Source of the DNA: Clostridioides difficile ATCC 9689 = DSM 1296
GTDB taxonomy: Bacteria > Bacillota > Clostridia > Peptostreptococcales > Peptostreptococcaceae
Assembly: GCF_001077535.1 (NCBI RefSeq)
Contig: NZ_CP011968.1
Coordinates: 3,906,001 to 3,970,000, forward strand
DNA length: 64,000 bases
Reading direction: 5' to 3'
The notes under the pieces are model-generated. The model was given only the letters and a program-made list of their open reading frames with translations, did not search any database and was not told the origin of the DNA. Below, one piece after another: positions 45,047 through 53,962 of this stretch. Every line of letters starts with the position of its first letter. The first letter of the stretch is position 1. The position numbers and the translations under genes were made by a program.

Positions 45047-46132
45047 CTATTTTATTCTTTCTACATCCGCTTTAAAATCTACATAGTGAGGAAGCTTAAA
45101 GTGAGATATAAATCCTAATGAATCTATTCCATCTATATGAAGCAATACAAATTCTTCATCTTGTGCTAGTTTTTCACTATTTGGCTCCAAAGATTTGTCT
45201 AGTATGGCCATAGATATAGCCTTATTCTCATTATTCCCCATACAAAGACCATATCCTAAAGACATCTTATTTTTATCTTCCGAATTAGTTTTAGAATTTT
45301 CAGTCTTATTTTGTGATGCTTTTGAAACTATTTCACATTCAGTAACCAGCATATCCCCTATTATTATTTCTTCATCTTCATAGATGGGATGTTTTACTTT
45401 TATAAATACATTACCAGTTCTAAGTTCACTTATATATGGATGTTCATCACCAAAACCTCTTACAATAGCATAAGCAAAACCTGACACTACTCCACTTTCA
45501 CCTCTAGTTAATGCCTGTAACTTTGCTGACCTAGAAACTGGAAATCTTAAACTATTTCTTGTAATATCATCAATAACTTCTTCCAATTTGTTTTCACAAA
45601 CTTCTTCTTGTAATAAATTTTCTTTTCTAAATATATTAGATATTTTTGTAAATTCAGGGATTTCATCTACTGTTTCTAATTCATTTATAAAACTATCTCT
45701 AAAATCTCTATTCTTTTTTTCATCTTCTTCTAATAATTCTACATTCAATATTCTATTTTCATAATCTCTAGTTGCCCCAAGATACTGACCTCCTGGTATA
45801 TCTTTAAAAGTAGCTGATATTCTTCTTTTTATTCTCATTTCTTCTGTATTTATGGGTTCTGAATATGTAATTCTAGGCATTGTTGACCTTAAAGCTCTTA
45901 CATAGAAAGAGGCTTCTAATATATCACCTTGAGCTTGTTTTATAGCCAATGCTGATAGTTCCTTGTTGTATAAACTTCCTTCAGACATTACTTTGTCTAC
46001 AGCATAAGACATTTGTTCCTCAATCTGCTTTACATCTATAGGCAAGCTATCTCCTTTTACCCTATAAAACTCAAGTATATTTTTAGCCTGTAATATGGCT
46101 TCTTCTCCACCTTTAACTGCTACATAAGCCAT
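45047..46132 (-). CDS. phnI: PhnI, C-P lyase complex subunit
   Basis: The protein has 361 residues from the ATG at 46132 (MAYVAVKGGEEAILQAKNIL, matching the family start). A TTG 18 bases upstream precedes the GGGAGG and is rejected. PhnI is the nucleosidase that, with PhnG, H and L, transfers phosphonate to ATP ribose. Visible family features are RITYSEPINTEEMRIKRRISATFKDIPGG in parts, LRFPVSRSAKLQALTRGESG and YGLCMGNNENKAISMAI. It begins two bases after the phnH stop. Confidence 0.95.
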   Translation of the reverse strand: MAYVAVKGGEEAILQAKNILEFYRVKGDSLPIDVKQIEEQMSYAVDKVMSEGSLYNKELSALAIKQAQGDILEASFYVRALRSTMPRITYSEPINTEEMRIKRRISATFKDIPGGQYLGATRDYENRILNVELLEEDEKKNRDFRDSFINELETVDEIPEFTKISNIFRKENLLQEEVCENKLEEVIDDITRNSLRFPVSRSAKLQALTRGESGVVSGFAYAIVRGFGDEHPYISELRTGNVFIKVKHPIYEDEEIIIGDMLVTECEIVSKASQNKTENSKTNSEDKNKMSLGYGLCMGNNENKAISMAILDKSLEPNSEKLAQDEEFVLLHIDGIDSLGFISHFKLPHYVDFKADVERIK

Positions 46133-46134
46133 TT

Positions 46135-46710
46135 CTATAATACCTCCCAACTTAATTTTGATGACCTTGGTATAAATGCAATTTCTCCTTTTTTATCTAC
46201 TAAAATCAAATCTATTCCTATTGGATAATCTTTATTTATGCTAGATAATCTTTCTATAAATTCTTCTCTAATTCCATTTATATATATACTATTTTTAGAT
46301 TTTATACCAGGACCACTCAAATCAAGCTTTATATACTTAGTTTGAGAGTACGTTGATAAATCATTTACTTGATGTACTATAGTTGCACTTTCATCAGGAT
46401 ATTCAAAAGAACCTATTTTAATCTGTAATATATCCACTTCTGAATTAATATCTAAAAATATATAATCTGATTTTCTATAATCTATTTGATTTGACATTGT
46501 AAGTGCTCTTATATTTTTTATATCTTTTTGAGTATAATTTTCTATATAGAAGGTAACTTCTTGGTCTAATAAAGTGATTGCTATACCAATTGCTCCATTC
46601 AATAGTTTTGTATTATTTTCTATATTTATATTATCTATATTATTTAATTTCCCAGGAAATGAAGCACTATCTAGCATCTTTCTATATATTTCTTGTGTAT
46701 AATTTACCAT
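46135..46710 (-). CDS. phnH: PhnH, C-P lyase complex subunit
   Basis: This 191-residue protein has the PhnH pattern YRKMLDSASFPGKL at the N-terminus, IALTLLDQEVTF-like core strands and DLSGPGIKSK. It has no catalytic residue of its own; it is the structural partner of PhnG and PhnI in the core complex. AGGAGG lies before its ATG. It lies 14 bases after phnG and abuts phnI. Confidence 0.93.
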   Translation of the reverse strand: MVNYTQEIYRKMLDSASFPGKLNNIDNINIENNTKLLNGAIGIAITLLDQEVTFYIENYTQKDIKNIRALTMSNQIDYRKSDYIFLDINSEVDILQIKIGSFEYPDESATIVHQVNDLSTYSQTKYIKLDLSGPGIKSKNSIYINGIREEFIERLSSINKDYPIGIDLILVDKKGEIAFIPRSSKLSWEVL

Positions 46711-46724
46711 GATTCTCCTCCTAT

Positions 46725-47156
46725 TTAATCCATAGCATTGAATTGAACTTTCGTTTTATTAATCAAGCTAAATTCATCAATAATCTCTTGTTCATACCTT
46801 AAGTTCTCTTCATATACACTTTTATTTATGTAATTCTTTAACTCATCAAATTTACTGTTATTGCTATGTAAAACTGCATCTATAACTGCTAAATAAATGG
46901 CTTTCTTATTATTGTTTTCTGAAACTATTCCGTAACCCAAGCTTTCATCTACCTTTACACTACATTCAGTAACTAATATCTCTCCTAAATTAAATGTTGT
47001 GTTTTTTACACTTTCATTAGCTCTTACCATTACTGTAGCCAAGTTAGGTTCTTTAATTATAGAAATACTTGATGTATCTTTTATCATTGAGTATATCTTT
47101 TCTAGTTTCTCTAAGTTCATATTTATCAATATCTTAGTACTATCAACTGTATACAA
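46725..47156 (-). CDS. phnG: PhnG, C-P lyase complex subunit
   Basis: This 143-residue protein starts TTG at 47156 with GGAGG seven bases upstream. The PhnG pattern is visible in the middle: EPNLATVMVRANESVKNTTFNLGEILVTECSV and GYGIVSENNNKKAIYLAVIDA. PhnG is part of the hetero-octameric PhnG2H2I2J2 core. It is the first gene of the operon, which runs phnG-H-I-J-K-L-M and then the PHP gene and transporter. Confidence 0.9.
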   Translation of the reverse strand: MYTVDSTKILINMNLEKLEKIYSMIKDTSSISIIKEPNLATVMVRANESVKNTTFNLGEILVTECSVKVDESLGYGIVSENNNKKAIYLAVIDAVLHSNNSKFDELKNYINKSVYEENLRYEQEIIDEFSLINKTKVQFNAMD

Positions 47157-47199
47157 AATTCAACCTCCTTAATCTACCTTTCGTTTACTTCTCTTTAAT

Positions 47200-47286
47200 A
47201 ATATAATAAACAACTTAAGTTAAGTGAATATTAGAGTTGAGTTAATTCTAATGAATATCTTGTAAATTCTTTTTTAACAATGTTAA
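47200..47286 (-). promoter_or_regulatory. Possible promoter and palindromic sites upstream of phnG
   Basis: The 337 bases before phnG hold no gene. A promoter-like pair on the minus strand is TTCACT (47223-47228), 17 bases, TATATT (47200-47205). A 13-bp perfect palindrome, ttaacaatgttaa (47274-47286), and the imperfect repeat ttagagttgagttaattctaa (47231-47251) could be operator sites. I do not know the regulator. Confidence 0.35.
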
Positions 47287-47392
47287 GAAAATATATTTTA
47301 AAATATGAATTAAATAAATAAAAACAAACTATCTCAAAATATGATAAACTTCTTTTTCATTGTTGAAATGATGAAAATATATTTGATTTCAT

Positions 47393-47441
47393 AAAAAAAA
47401 GAGTGCCTCATGAACTAAAAAACTCATTTTGAGGCACTCTC
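47393..47441 (-). terminator. Terminator after tatD
   Basis: The perfect stem gagtgcctca (47401-47410) and tgaggcactc (47430-47439) is followed on the minus strand by T8. It divides tatD from the phn operon. Confidence 0.9.
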
Positions 47442-47493
47442 ATCCTATACTTATAATGACTTATTATATATATCATTATAAGATTTAATTTGT

Positions 47494-48264
47494 CTATTTT
47501 ATATTAAAAAATTTCTTTGCATTTTCTTTTGTAACTCTACATACTTCTTCATAAGATATCCCTTTTTCCTGGGCTATCTTATCAGCAACAAAAGATACTT
47601 GGGAAGGATTGTTTCTCTTTCCTCTATGTGGCTCTGGTGACATATATGGTGAATCAGTCTCTATGAATAATCTTTCTAGAGGTATTTCTCTTACTACTTC
47701 TCTAGTTTTTTTATTATTCTTAAAAGTAACCGTGCCTGGAATTGATATATAACAACCCATCTTAACATATTCTCTAGCTAACTCTACATTCCCACTATAA
47801 CAATGAAGTACACATCCTATTTCAGGATTTTTAGTATTCTTTATTATCTCAAAAGTATCTCCATGTGCATCTCTATCATGTATTATTATTGGAAGTTTTA
47901 GCTCATTAGCTAATTCAATTTGCTTCTTAAACCACTCTTTTTGTTCTTCTCTTGGAGAATAATCATAATAATAATCTAATCCAATCTCTCCAATAGCTAC
48001 AACTTTTTCATTCTCAGTTGCAAGTTTTCTTAGAGTTTCTATTGCTGTATCATCTAGTTTTGATACATCATGTGGATGTACCCCAACTGCTGAATATATA
48101 AAGTCGTATTTTTTCGAAAGTTCAATTGCTGTTATCGACGTCTCTATATCTGCTCCTGGATTTACAACCAAATCTACACCTTTATCTTTTAATGAACCAA
48201 TAAGTTCATCTCTATCTTCATCAAAACTTTCATCATTTAAATGTGCATGTGAGTCAAATAACAT
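47494..48264 (-). CDS. tatD: TatD family metal-dependent nuclease
   Basis: This 256-residue TatD DNase has the metal motifs MLFDSHAHLNDESFDEDRDE, AIGEIGLDYYYD, PIIIHDRDAH and FIETDSPYMSPEPHRGKRN, the family patterns in order. It is a 3'-5' exonuclease on single strands and may act on DNA damage. It lies 30 bases after metG, a neighbourhood conserved in Bacillus (metG-tatD/yabD). Confidence 0.97.
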   Translation of the reverse strand: MLFDSHAHLNDESFDEDRDELIGSLKDKGVDLVVNPGADIETSITAIELSKKYDFIYSAVGVHPHDVSKLDDTAIETLRKLATENEKVVAIGEIGLDYYYDYSPREEQKEWFKKQIELANELKLPIIIHDRDAHGDTFEIIKNTKNPEIGCVLHCYSGNVELAREYVKMGCYISIPGTVTFKNNKKTREVVREIPLERLFIETDSPYMSPEPHRGKRNNPSQVSFVADKIAQEKGISYEEVCRVTKENAKKFFNIK

Positions 48265-48293
48265 CTTTAATCTCCTTACTATTTAATTACCTA

Positions 48294-50231
48294 CTAACGA
48301 ACCTCGCATCCATCTTTAGCCCCTTGTGTAAATGGTAAAACATATGGGTCTCCATCATCACCTGCTGCTAATATCATACCTTGAGATTCTACACCTCTTA
48401 ATTTAACTGGTTTTAAGTTACATACCACTGTAACCTCTTTTCCTACTAAATCCTCTGGCTTATAGTATTCAGCTATTCCTGATACTATTTGTCTTGTTTC
48501 TGGTCCAATCTTAACTTGTGATACTAATAATTTATTTGCTTTTGGATGTTTTTCACAGCTTATTATTTTCCCTACTCTAAGCTCTATTTTGTCTAAATCA
48601 TCAATAGTAATTTCTTCTTTATGCTCTAAAGGTTTTTCTTCTACTGGAGGTTTCCCAGAGAACATTTTAGTTAATTCTTCTATCTCTTTTTCTACATCTA
48701 ATCTTGGGAATAAAGGTTCACCTTTAAATACTTTTACATTTTCTCCAATAAGACCAAATGTTTTTGTACTTTCCCATGTAGTTATATCATCTTGACCTTT
48801 TATTCCTATATGTTCATATATTTTATTAGCAGTCTCATTCATTATAGGATTTATTAGTGTTGCGATTATTCTTATAGATTCACATAAATTATATAAAACT
48901 GTGTCTAATTCATCTTTCTTCGTTTCATCTTTAGCTAGTGCCCAAGGCATAGTTTCATCTATATATTTGTTAGTTCTTCTAACTAATTTCCATACACTCT
49001 CTAATGCTTCATGGAATTGCATTTTATCCATTTCAGCTTCAAAGTTTTCTCTAGTTGAAACAGCTTGTTCTTTTAAGTCAGCATCAAAATTAGTTGAAAC
49101 TTTTGCTGTTGGTATTATACCATTATTGTATTTTTCAACCATAGCTACAGTTCTACTTATTAAGTTTCCTAAATCATTTGCTAAATCATAATTTATTCTC
49201 GTTACAAAATTTCTATGAGTATAACTTCCATCTTGCCCAAATGCAAACTCTCTTAATAAGAAGTACTTAAGTGTGTCTATTCCATATCTTTCTATTATAG
49301 GTTCTGGATAAACCACATTACCCTTTGATTTACTCATTTTATCATCAGCAAATAGTATCCATCCATGTCCAAATACTTGTTTTGGAACTTCTAGACCTAA
49401 AGCCATTAAAAGCGCTGGCCATATTATTGTATGGAATCTCACTATTTCTTTACCTACTATTTGAACATTGGCAGGCCAATATTTTTTAAATTCTTCATCA
49501 TTATCAGTCATATAACCTAATGCTGTTATATAGTTACATAAAGCATCTACCCACACATAAATTACATGTTTTTCATCAAAAGGAACTTTTATACCCCAGT
49601 CAAAAGTCGTTCTAGTTACGCTTAAATCTTCTAATCCTTTGTCTAAAAAGTTTGCCACCATTTCATTTTTTCTAGCAGCAGGAAAACAGAAACTATCATC
49701 TTTAAATAACTCTTTTAATCTGTCTTCATATTTAGATAATCTAAAGAAATAAGATTCTTCTTTTACTAAATATGTTTCTCTTCCACAGTCAGGGCATTTA
49801 TTTCCTTCTAGTAATTGAGATTCTGTCCAGAAACTCTCACAAGGAGTACAGTATCTACCTTCATATTCACCTTTATATATATCACCTTGCTCATATAGTT
49901 TAGTAAATATCTTTTGTATTATGTCTGTATGTCTTTTTTCTGTAGTTCTTATAAAATCATCATAAGATATATCCATAGTATTCCATAAGGCCTTTATATC
50001 TTTTATCATTCCATCAAGATACTCTATCTCTGACATTCCTTGTTCTATGGCTTTCTTTTGAATTTTTTCACCATGCTCATCTGTTCCTGTTAAGAACTTT
50101 ACATCATATCCACAGAAACGCTTGAATCTAGCTATTGTATCTGCAGCTACTGTTGAATAAGTATGTCCTATGTGTAATCCTCCACTTGGATAGTATATTG
50201 GTGTTGTTACATAAAAACTCGGTTTGCTCAT
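48294..50231 (-). CDS. metG: Methionyl-tRNA synthetase with C-terminal tRNA-binding domain
   Basis: This 645-residue class I synthetase has the HIGH loop [14 protein letters not shown] and the zinc-type [23 protein letters not shown] (four Cys). The KMSKS loop is [12 protein letters not shown], and a C-terminal EMAPII/Trbp111 domain follows ([20 protein letters not shown]). It charges tRNA-Met and tRNA-fMet. It is preceded by a methionine-type T-box (50290-50530), so it is induced when tRNA-Met is uncharged. tatD follows 30 bases on. Confidence 0.98.
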   Translation of the reverse strand: MSKPSFYVTTPIYYPSGGLHIGHTYSTVAADTIARFKRFCGYDVKFLTGTDEHGEKIQKKAIEQGMSEIEYLDGMIKDIKALWNTMDISYDDFIRTTEKRHTDIIQKIFTKLYEQGDIYKGEYEGRYCTPCESFWTESQLLEGNKCPDCGRETYLVKEESYFFRLSKYEDRLKELFKDDSFCFPAARKNEMVANFLDKGLEDLSVTRTTFDWGIKVPFDEKHVIYVWVDALCNYITALGYMTDNDEEFKKYWPANVQIVGKEIVRFHTIIWPALLMALGLEVPKQVFGHGWILFADDKMSKSKGNVVYPEPIIERYGIDTLKYFLLREFAFGQDGSYTHRNFVTRINYDLANDLGNLISRTVAMVEKYNNGIIPTAKVSTNFDADLKEQAVSTRENFEAEMDKMQFHEALESVWKLVRRTNKYIDETMPWALAKDETKKDELDTVLYNLCESIRIIATLINPIMNETANKIYEHIGIKGQDDITTWESTKTFGLIGENVKVFKGEPLFPRLDVEKEIEELTKMFSGKPPVEEKPLEHKEEITIDDLDKIELRVGKIISCEKHPKANKLLVSQVKIGPETRQIVSGIAEYYKPEDLVGKEVTVVCNLKPVKLRGVESQGMILAAGDDGDPYVLPFTQGAKDGCEVR

Positions 50232-50289
50232 GTTATTTACCTCCTAATTTTTTATCGTTCGTAATCATATGATTCTTTCATTTAAATAA

Positions 50290-50530
50290 TAAAAAATCGC
50301 CTCCTATGAGTTAACATAGGGGCGAGATTATTCACGGTACCACCCTAATTCATCTATAATAGTTATGTTTCACATGAAATGTAGAAACATTTTATAGATA
50401 CCTTAGTAGACTATAACGTGTCCAACCGTTTTACCCTAGCACACTTGCTCAGATAAAAAGCTCCAAGACCATCTTCAATAAAGCTTTTGACACTAGCTTT
50501 CACCTAACCTAGTTCTCTGATAGAAAAAAC
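50290..50530 (-). promoter_or_regulatory. T-box leader controlling metG (Met-type)
   Basis: Read on the minus strand, the conserved T-box element AGGGTGGTACCGTG (50333-50346) is present. It is followed by a terminator hairpin, tcgcccctatg/cataggaggcga (50296-50326), and T6. Upstream lies the stem I AGAGAA...AGG element (50500-50518), and a candidate specifier codon ATG (50470-50472) lies in gaagatggtc. The UGGU of the T-box would pair with an A-ending discriminator, which fits tRNA-Met. The specifier was chosen by eye. Confidence 0.92.
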
Positions 50531-50593
50531 CTTTATTTACTCTTCTTTTCATAGCTTGTAATTTGTATTACTATTTGTTTCTATATAATCACT

Positions 50594-50622
50594 ATATTAT
50601 AAAATTTTTCCCATATTGTCAA
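50594..50622 (-). promoter_or_regulatory. Sigma-A promoter of the metG T-box transcript
   Basis: On the minus strand TTGACA (50617-50622) is followed by TAATAT after 17 bases (50594-50599), or by TATAAT after 15. Transcription starts near 50587. It begins only five bases past the spmB stop. Confidence 0.7.
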
Positions 50623-50626
50623 CAAA

Positions 50627-51148
50627 TTATACAAATATTACATAGCAAATAAAAACAGCTGCTATGACACCTGCAACATGGCTAATCATAGCACATGATA
50701 ATGTATGTCTAGTATTTTTTATCTTCAGACTTCCATAGTATATTGCCATTGTGTAAAAAATAGTCTCAGAAGAACCTACAATCGTAGCACCCATTTTTTC
50801 TACTAAACTTCCTATTCCAACTCTATTTGCAAGTTCACTGTACATCCCTAAAGCACCACTTCCAGATAAAGGTTTTACACTTATTAGACCTATTAATTCT
50901 TTTGGTATACTCATCATATTTGCTATTGGTGTAAATAGCCATTCTAACATATCAAGACCTTTACCAGTTTTGAATATTCCTATTGCCAAAAATATACCTA
51001 TTATATATGGTAGGATATCCCATGCAGCTTTTAATCCATCAATTGCTCCTTTTACAAAACTATCATACACATCTATTTTTTTATATTTACCATAAATTAC
51101 TATGTACAGAATTATTATTGGTATAAGTAAGTTTGAAAATATCTCCAT
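50627..51148 (-). CDS. spmB: Spore maturation protein SpmB
   Basis: This 173-residue membrane protein has hydrophobic segments and the nucleoside-recognition (Gate) pattern GAIDGLKAAWDILPYIIGIFLAIG and PLSGSGALGMYSEL. SpmB and SpmA work together in spore core dehydration. It follows spmA by 15 bases on the minus strand, and the promoter of the metG T-box lies immediately after it. Confidence 0.92.
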   Translation of the reverse strand: MEIFSNLLIPIIILYIVIYGKYKKIDVYDSFVKGAIDGLKAAWDILPYIIGIFLAIGIFKTGKGLDMLEWLFTPIANMMSIPKELIGLISVKPLSGSGALGMYSELANRVGIGSLVEKMGATIVGSSETIFYTMAIYYGSLKIKNTRHTLSCAMISHVAGVIAAVFICYVIFV

Positions 51149-51163
51149 GTATCTACATCCCCT

Positions 51164-51748
51164 TTATCTATATCTTCTTTGAAAAAATTTACATGTTATT
51201 ATTGCTACTGCTGTAGATATTATGGTTGCAAATAAAGTCGTAAAAATTATTTCACTTGGATTTTGAGCCCCCATATCCATCCTTAGTTTGATTATGGTAA
51301 ATGGAATTATTTGTATAGATGATATATTGATTACCATAAACATAATCATATCATTAGTGGCTGTATCTTTCTTGTTATTCAAAGTTTGAAGCTCACTCAT
51401 TGCTTTTAAACCAAATGCTGTTGCACCATTTCCAGCACCCAACATATTTAAAGCAATATTCATAACTATATAAGACATTGCTTTATGACCTTTTGGAATA
51501 GAAGGAAATAATCTTCTCATTATAGGATTTAGTTTTTGACCTATCTTTTCAATTAAACCTGATTCTTTTGCGATATTCATTATCCCCATCCAGAGTGCCA
51601 TGATACCAGCTAGACTTATTGCAAACTCTATACCTTTTGATGTTTCACTTAATATAACTTTATTTAATTCACCCATATTTTTAGAAATCAAGCTTCCTAT
51701 TATTCCTATCGATACCATATAAAACCATATTTTTCCTATTATAATCAT
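51164..51748 (-). CDS. spmA: Spore maturation protein SpmA
   Basis: This 194-residue membrane protein has the SpmA pattern KGIEFAISLAGIMALWMGIMNIAKESGLI, LFPSIPKGHKAMSYI and NMLGAGNGATAFGLKAM. Both proteins belong to the nucleoside recognition/GATE family of channels or transporters. It begins 131 bases from the divergent pncB gene, so the shared gap must hold both promoters. A sporulation sigma (forespore) promoter is likely but I could not find a clear match. Confidence 0.92.
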   Translation of the reverse strand: MIIIGKIWFYMVSIGIIGSLISKNMGELNKVILSETSKGIEFAISLAGIMALWMGIMNIAKESGLIEKIGQKLNPIMRRLFPSIPKGHKAMSYIVMNIALNMLGAGNGATAFGLKAMSELQTLNNKKDTATNDMIMFMVINISSIQIIPFTIIKLRMDMGAQNPSEIIFTTLFATIISTAVAIITCKFFQRRYR

Positions 51749-51879
51749 CCTCCTCTTTAAATAATTTTATGATAGTTAGGTAATACTTTATACTTGAAAG
51801 TTGTACTATATTATGTTTTAGTATAAGTGTGGGAGTTTTTACAATTTTTAATATTTAATAATAATTAAGGAGAGAAATA

Positions 51880-53310
51880 ATGAGAAATCTAACACTTCTT
51901 ACTGATTTATATCAGCTTACTATGTTAAATGGCTATTTTGAAAAGAATATTCATGAAGACATTGTTGTATTTGATATGTTTTTTAGAAAAAACGCTTGTG
52001 ATGGAGGGTATACTATAGTTTGTGGTATTGATCAGGTTGTTGAATACATAGATAATCTTCATTTTTCAGATGAAGATTTAGAGTACTTAAAAAACTTAAA
52101 TTTATTTTCTGACAAGTTCTTAAAATTTTTAAAAGAATTTAAATTCACAGGAGATATATATGCTGTTGAGGAAGGAACTATCATGTTCCCTAATGAGCCA
52201 TTAATTACTGTTAAGGCACCTTTATATCAAGCTCAACTTATTGAAACAGCATTGTTAACAATAGTTAATTTTCAGTCTCTTATTGCTACTAAAGCCTCTA
52301 GAGTTTGCTTTGCAGCTCAAGGAGACCCTGTATTTGAATTTGGATTACGTCGTGCACAAGGTCCAGATGCAGGGATATATGGGGCTAGGGCTGCTGTAGT
52401 TGGTGGTTGTGCTGGAACTGCAAACGTACTAGCAGGGAAAATGTTTGATATACCTATAATTGGTACACAAGCTCACAGTTGGGTACAAAAATTTGATAAT
52501 GAACTTGAAGCATTCCAAGCATATGCTGATGTTTATCCAGATAAATGCCTACTACTTGTAGATACTTATGATGTATTAAACAGTGGAGTTCCTAATGCAA
52601 TAAAAGTATTCAAAAATATTTCTGAAAAAGGATACAAACCTATGGGTATAAGACTTGACTCTGGAGATTTAGCTTATTTATCTAAAGAAGCTAAAAAACA
52701 ATTAGATAACGCTGGCTTTTCAGATATCAGCATCACTGCATCTAATGACCTAGACGAATATACCATAACATCACTTAAAGCAGAAGGAGCTACTATAAAT
52801 TCATGGGGAGTAGGTACAAAGCTCATTACATCTTTCGATTCACCTTCTCTTGGAGGAGTTTATAAATTAGCTGCATCTTGTGAAAAAGGAGTTCTTGAAC
52901 CTAAGATAAAGATTTCTGAGAATCCAGAAAAAATAAATAATCCTGGTTACAAGAAAGTTATAAGAATATATAACGAAGACAATAAGGCAGAGGCAGATTT
53001 GATTATGTTACATGATGAAGTTATAGATGAGTCTAAACCTTTAGAAATCTTCCATCCTACTTATACATGGAAAACAAAGGTATTTACAAATTACAAAGTT
53101 AAAGAGCTTCTTAAACCATTGTATATAAAAGGCAGATGCAAATATAATAAAAAAGCTGTTCTTGAAATAAAAAATCATGTACAATATGAATTAAGTACTA
53201 TCTGGGAACAATACAAAAGACTTTCAAAACCACACATTTATAAGGTTGATTTATCTAGAAATCTTTGGTATTTAAAAACACAAATGATAGATTCTAAAAA
53301 AGTTTTATAG
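51880..53310 (+). CDS. pncB: Nicotinate phosphoribosyltransferase
   Basis: This 476-residue protein has family signatures LTDLYQLTMLNGYF, EFGLRRAQGPDAGI, GTQAHSWVQKFDNE and MGIRLDSGDLAYLS. The His following GTQA is the one phosphorylated in related enzymes. It converts nicotinate and PRPP to NaMN in NAD salvage. The ATG at 51880 is preceded by AGGAGA. An Lrp-type regulator gene lies 36 bases downstream on the same strand, so the two may be cotranscribed. Confidence 0.94.
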   Translation: MRNLTLLTDLYQLTMLNGYFEKNIHEDIVVFDMFFRKNACDGGYTIVCGIDQVVEYIDNLHFSDEDLEYLKNLNLFSDKFLKFLKEFKFTGDIYAVEEGTIMFPNEPLITVKAPLYQAQLIETALLTIVNFQSLIATKASRVCFAAQGDPVFEFGLRRAQGPDAGIYGARAAVVGGCAGTANVLAGKMFDIPIIGTQAHSWVQKFDNELEAFQAYADVYPDKCLLLVDTYDVLNSGVPNAIKVFKNISEKGYKPMGIRLDSGDLAYLSKEAKKQLDNAGFSDISITASNDLDEYTITSLKAEGATINSWGVGTKLITSFDSPSLGGVYKLAASCEKGVLEPKIKISENPEKINNPGYKKVIRIYNEDNKAEADLIMLHDEVIDESKPLEIFHPTYTWKTKVFTNYKVKELLKPLYIKGRCKYNKKAVLEIKNHVQYELSTIWEQYKRLSKPHIYKVDLSRNLWYLKTQMIDSKKVL

Positions 53311-53346
53311 CATTAATTATTTTTATTTAAGGGGGACTGTTTATTT

Positions 53347-53775
53347 ATGGATGTTACAGATTACAGAATCATAGAAATTTTACAGGATGATGGGAGAATT
53401 TCTATGAAGGACTTAGGAAAAATAGTTGGTTTAACTTCTCCTGCAGTTTCAGAAAGAGTCAAAAGATTAGAAGAGTCTGGTGTTATAGAAGGATATAAAG
53501 CTATTGTCAACCCAGATTCATTAGGCAGAGTTATAAAGGCATTTATTCATATTTCTCTTCCAAGCAATGGATATACAGAATTTATTGAGTCAGCTGCAAA
53601 GGACCCTAGGATTGTAGAATGTCACCATATAACAGGTGATGATTGCTTACTTTTAAAAGTAATTGTAAAAGATATGTACGAGCTAGAAAATGTGATTGAT
53701 ACTATAAAGAAAATTGGTTCTACTAAGACCTCTGTTATACTATCAACGCCAATACAAGCAAAATCAATATTGTAA
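53347..53775 (+). CDS. Lrp/AsnC family transcriptional regulator
   Basis: This 142-residue protein has an N-terminal helix-turn-helix (DYRIIEILQDDGRISMKDLGKIVGLTSPAVSERVKRLEESGVI in parts). The C-terminal RAM ligand-binding domain has the IVECHHITGDDCLLLKV segment. Such regulators sense amino acids, but the ligand cannot be read here. It follows pncB by 36 bases behind AAGGGGGA. A short hairpin (53792-53817) and a strong terminator (53846-53897) follow. Confidence 0.92.
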   Translation: MDVTDYRIIEILQDDGRISMKDLGKIVGLTSPAVSERVKRLEESGVIEGYKAIVNPDSLGRVIKAFIHISLPSNGYTEFIESAAKDPRIVECHHITGDDCLLLKVIVKDMYELENVIDTIKKIGSTKTSVILSTPIQAKSIL

Positions 53776-53845
53776 TATAAATTAAATACTAATGGTTTAT
53801 TAATTAATAGACCATTAAGTATCCTTAATAAAATTTCAATTTTTG

Positions 53846-53897
53846 ATATAAAAAAAGTTGTCTTTCATAATTTTACAACAAAGACAACTTCTTTTAT
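53846..53897. terminator. Terminator between the Lrp-type gene and the convergent HD gene
   Basis: The perfect 11-bp inverted repeat aagttgtcttt (53855-53865) and aaagacaactt (53880-53890) lies between convergent genes. It has an A run on its left and a T-rich tail on its right, so it may serve both strands. Confidence 0.75.
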
Positions 53898-53962
53898 GTT
53901 TTTGAAATCCGTATATTTCAAACTTTAATTAATCATCTAAAACTCAATTATATTAACTAAAT

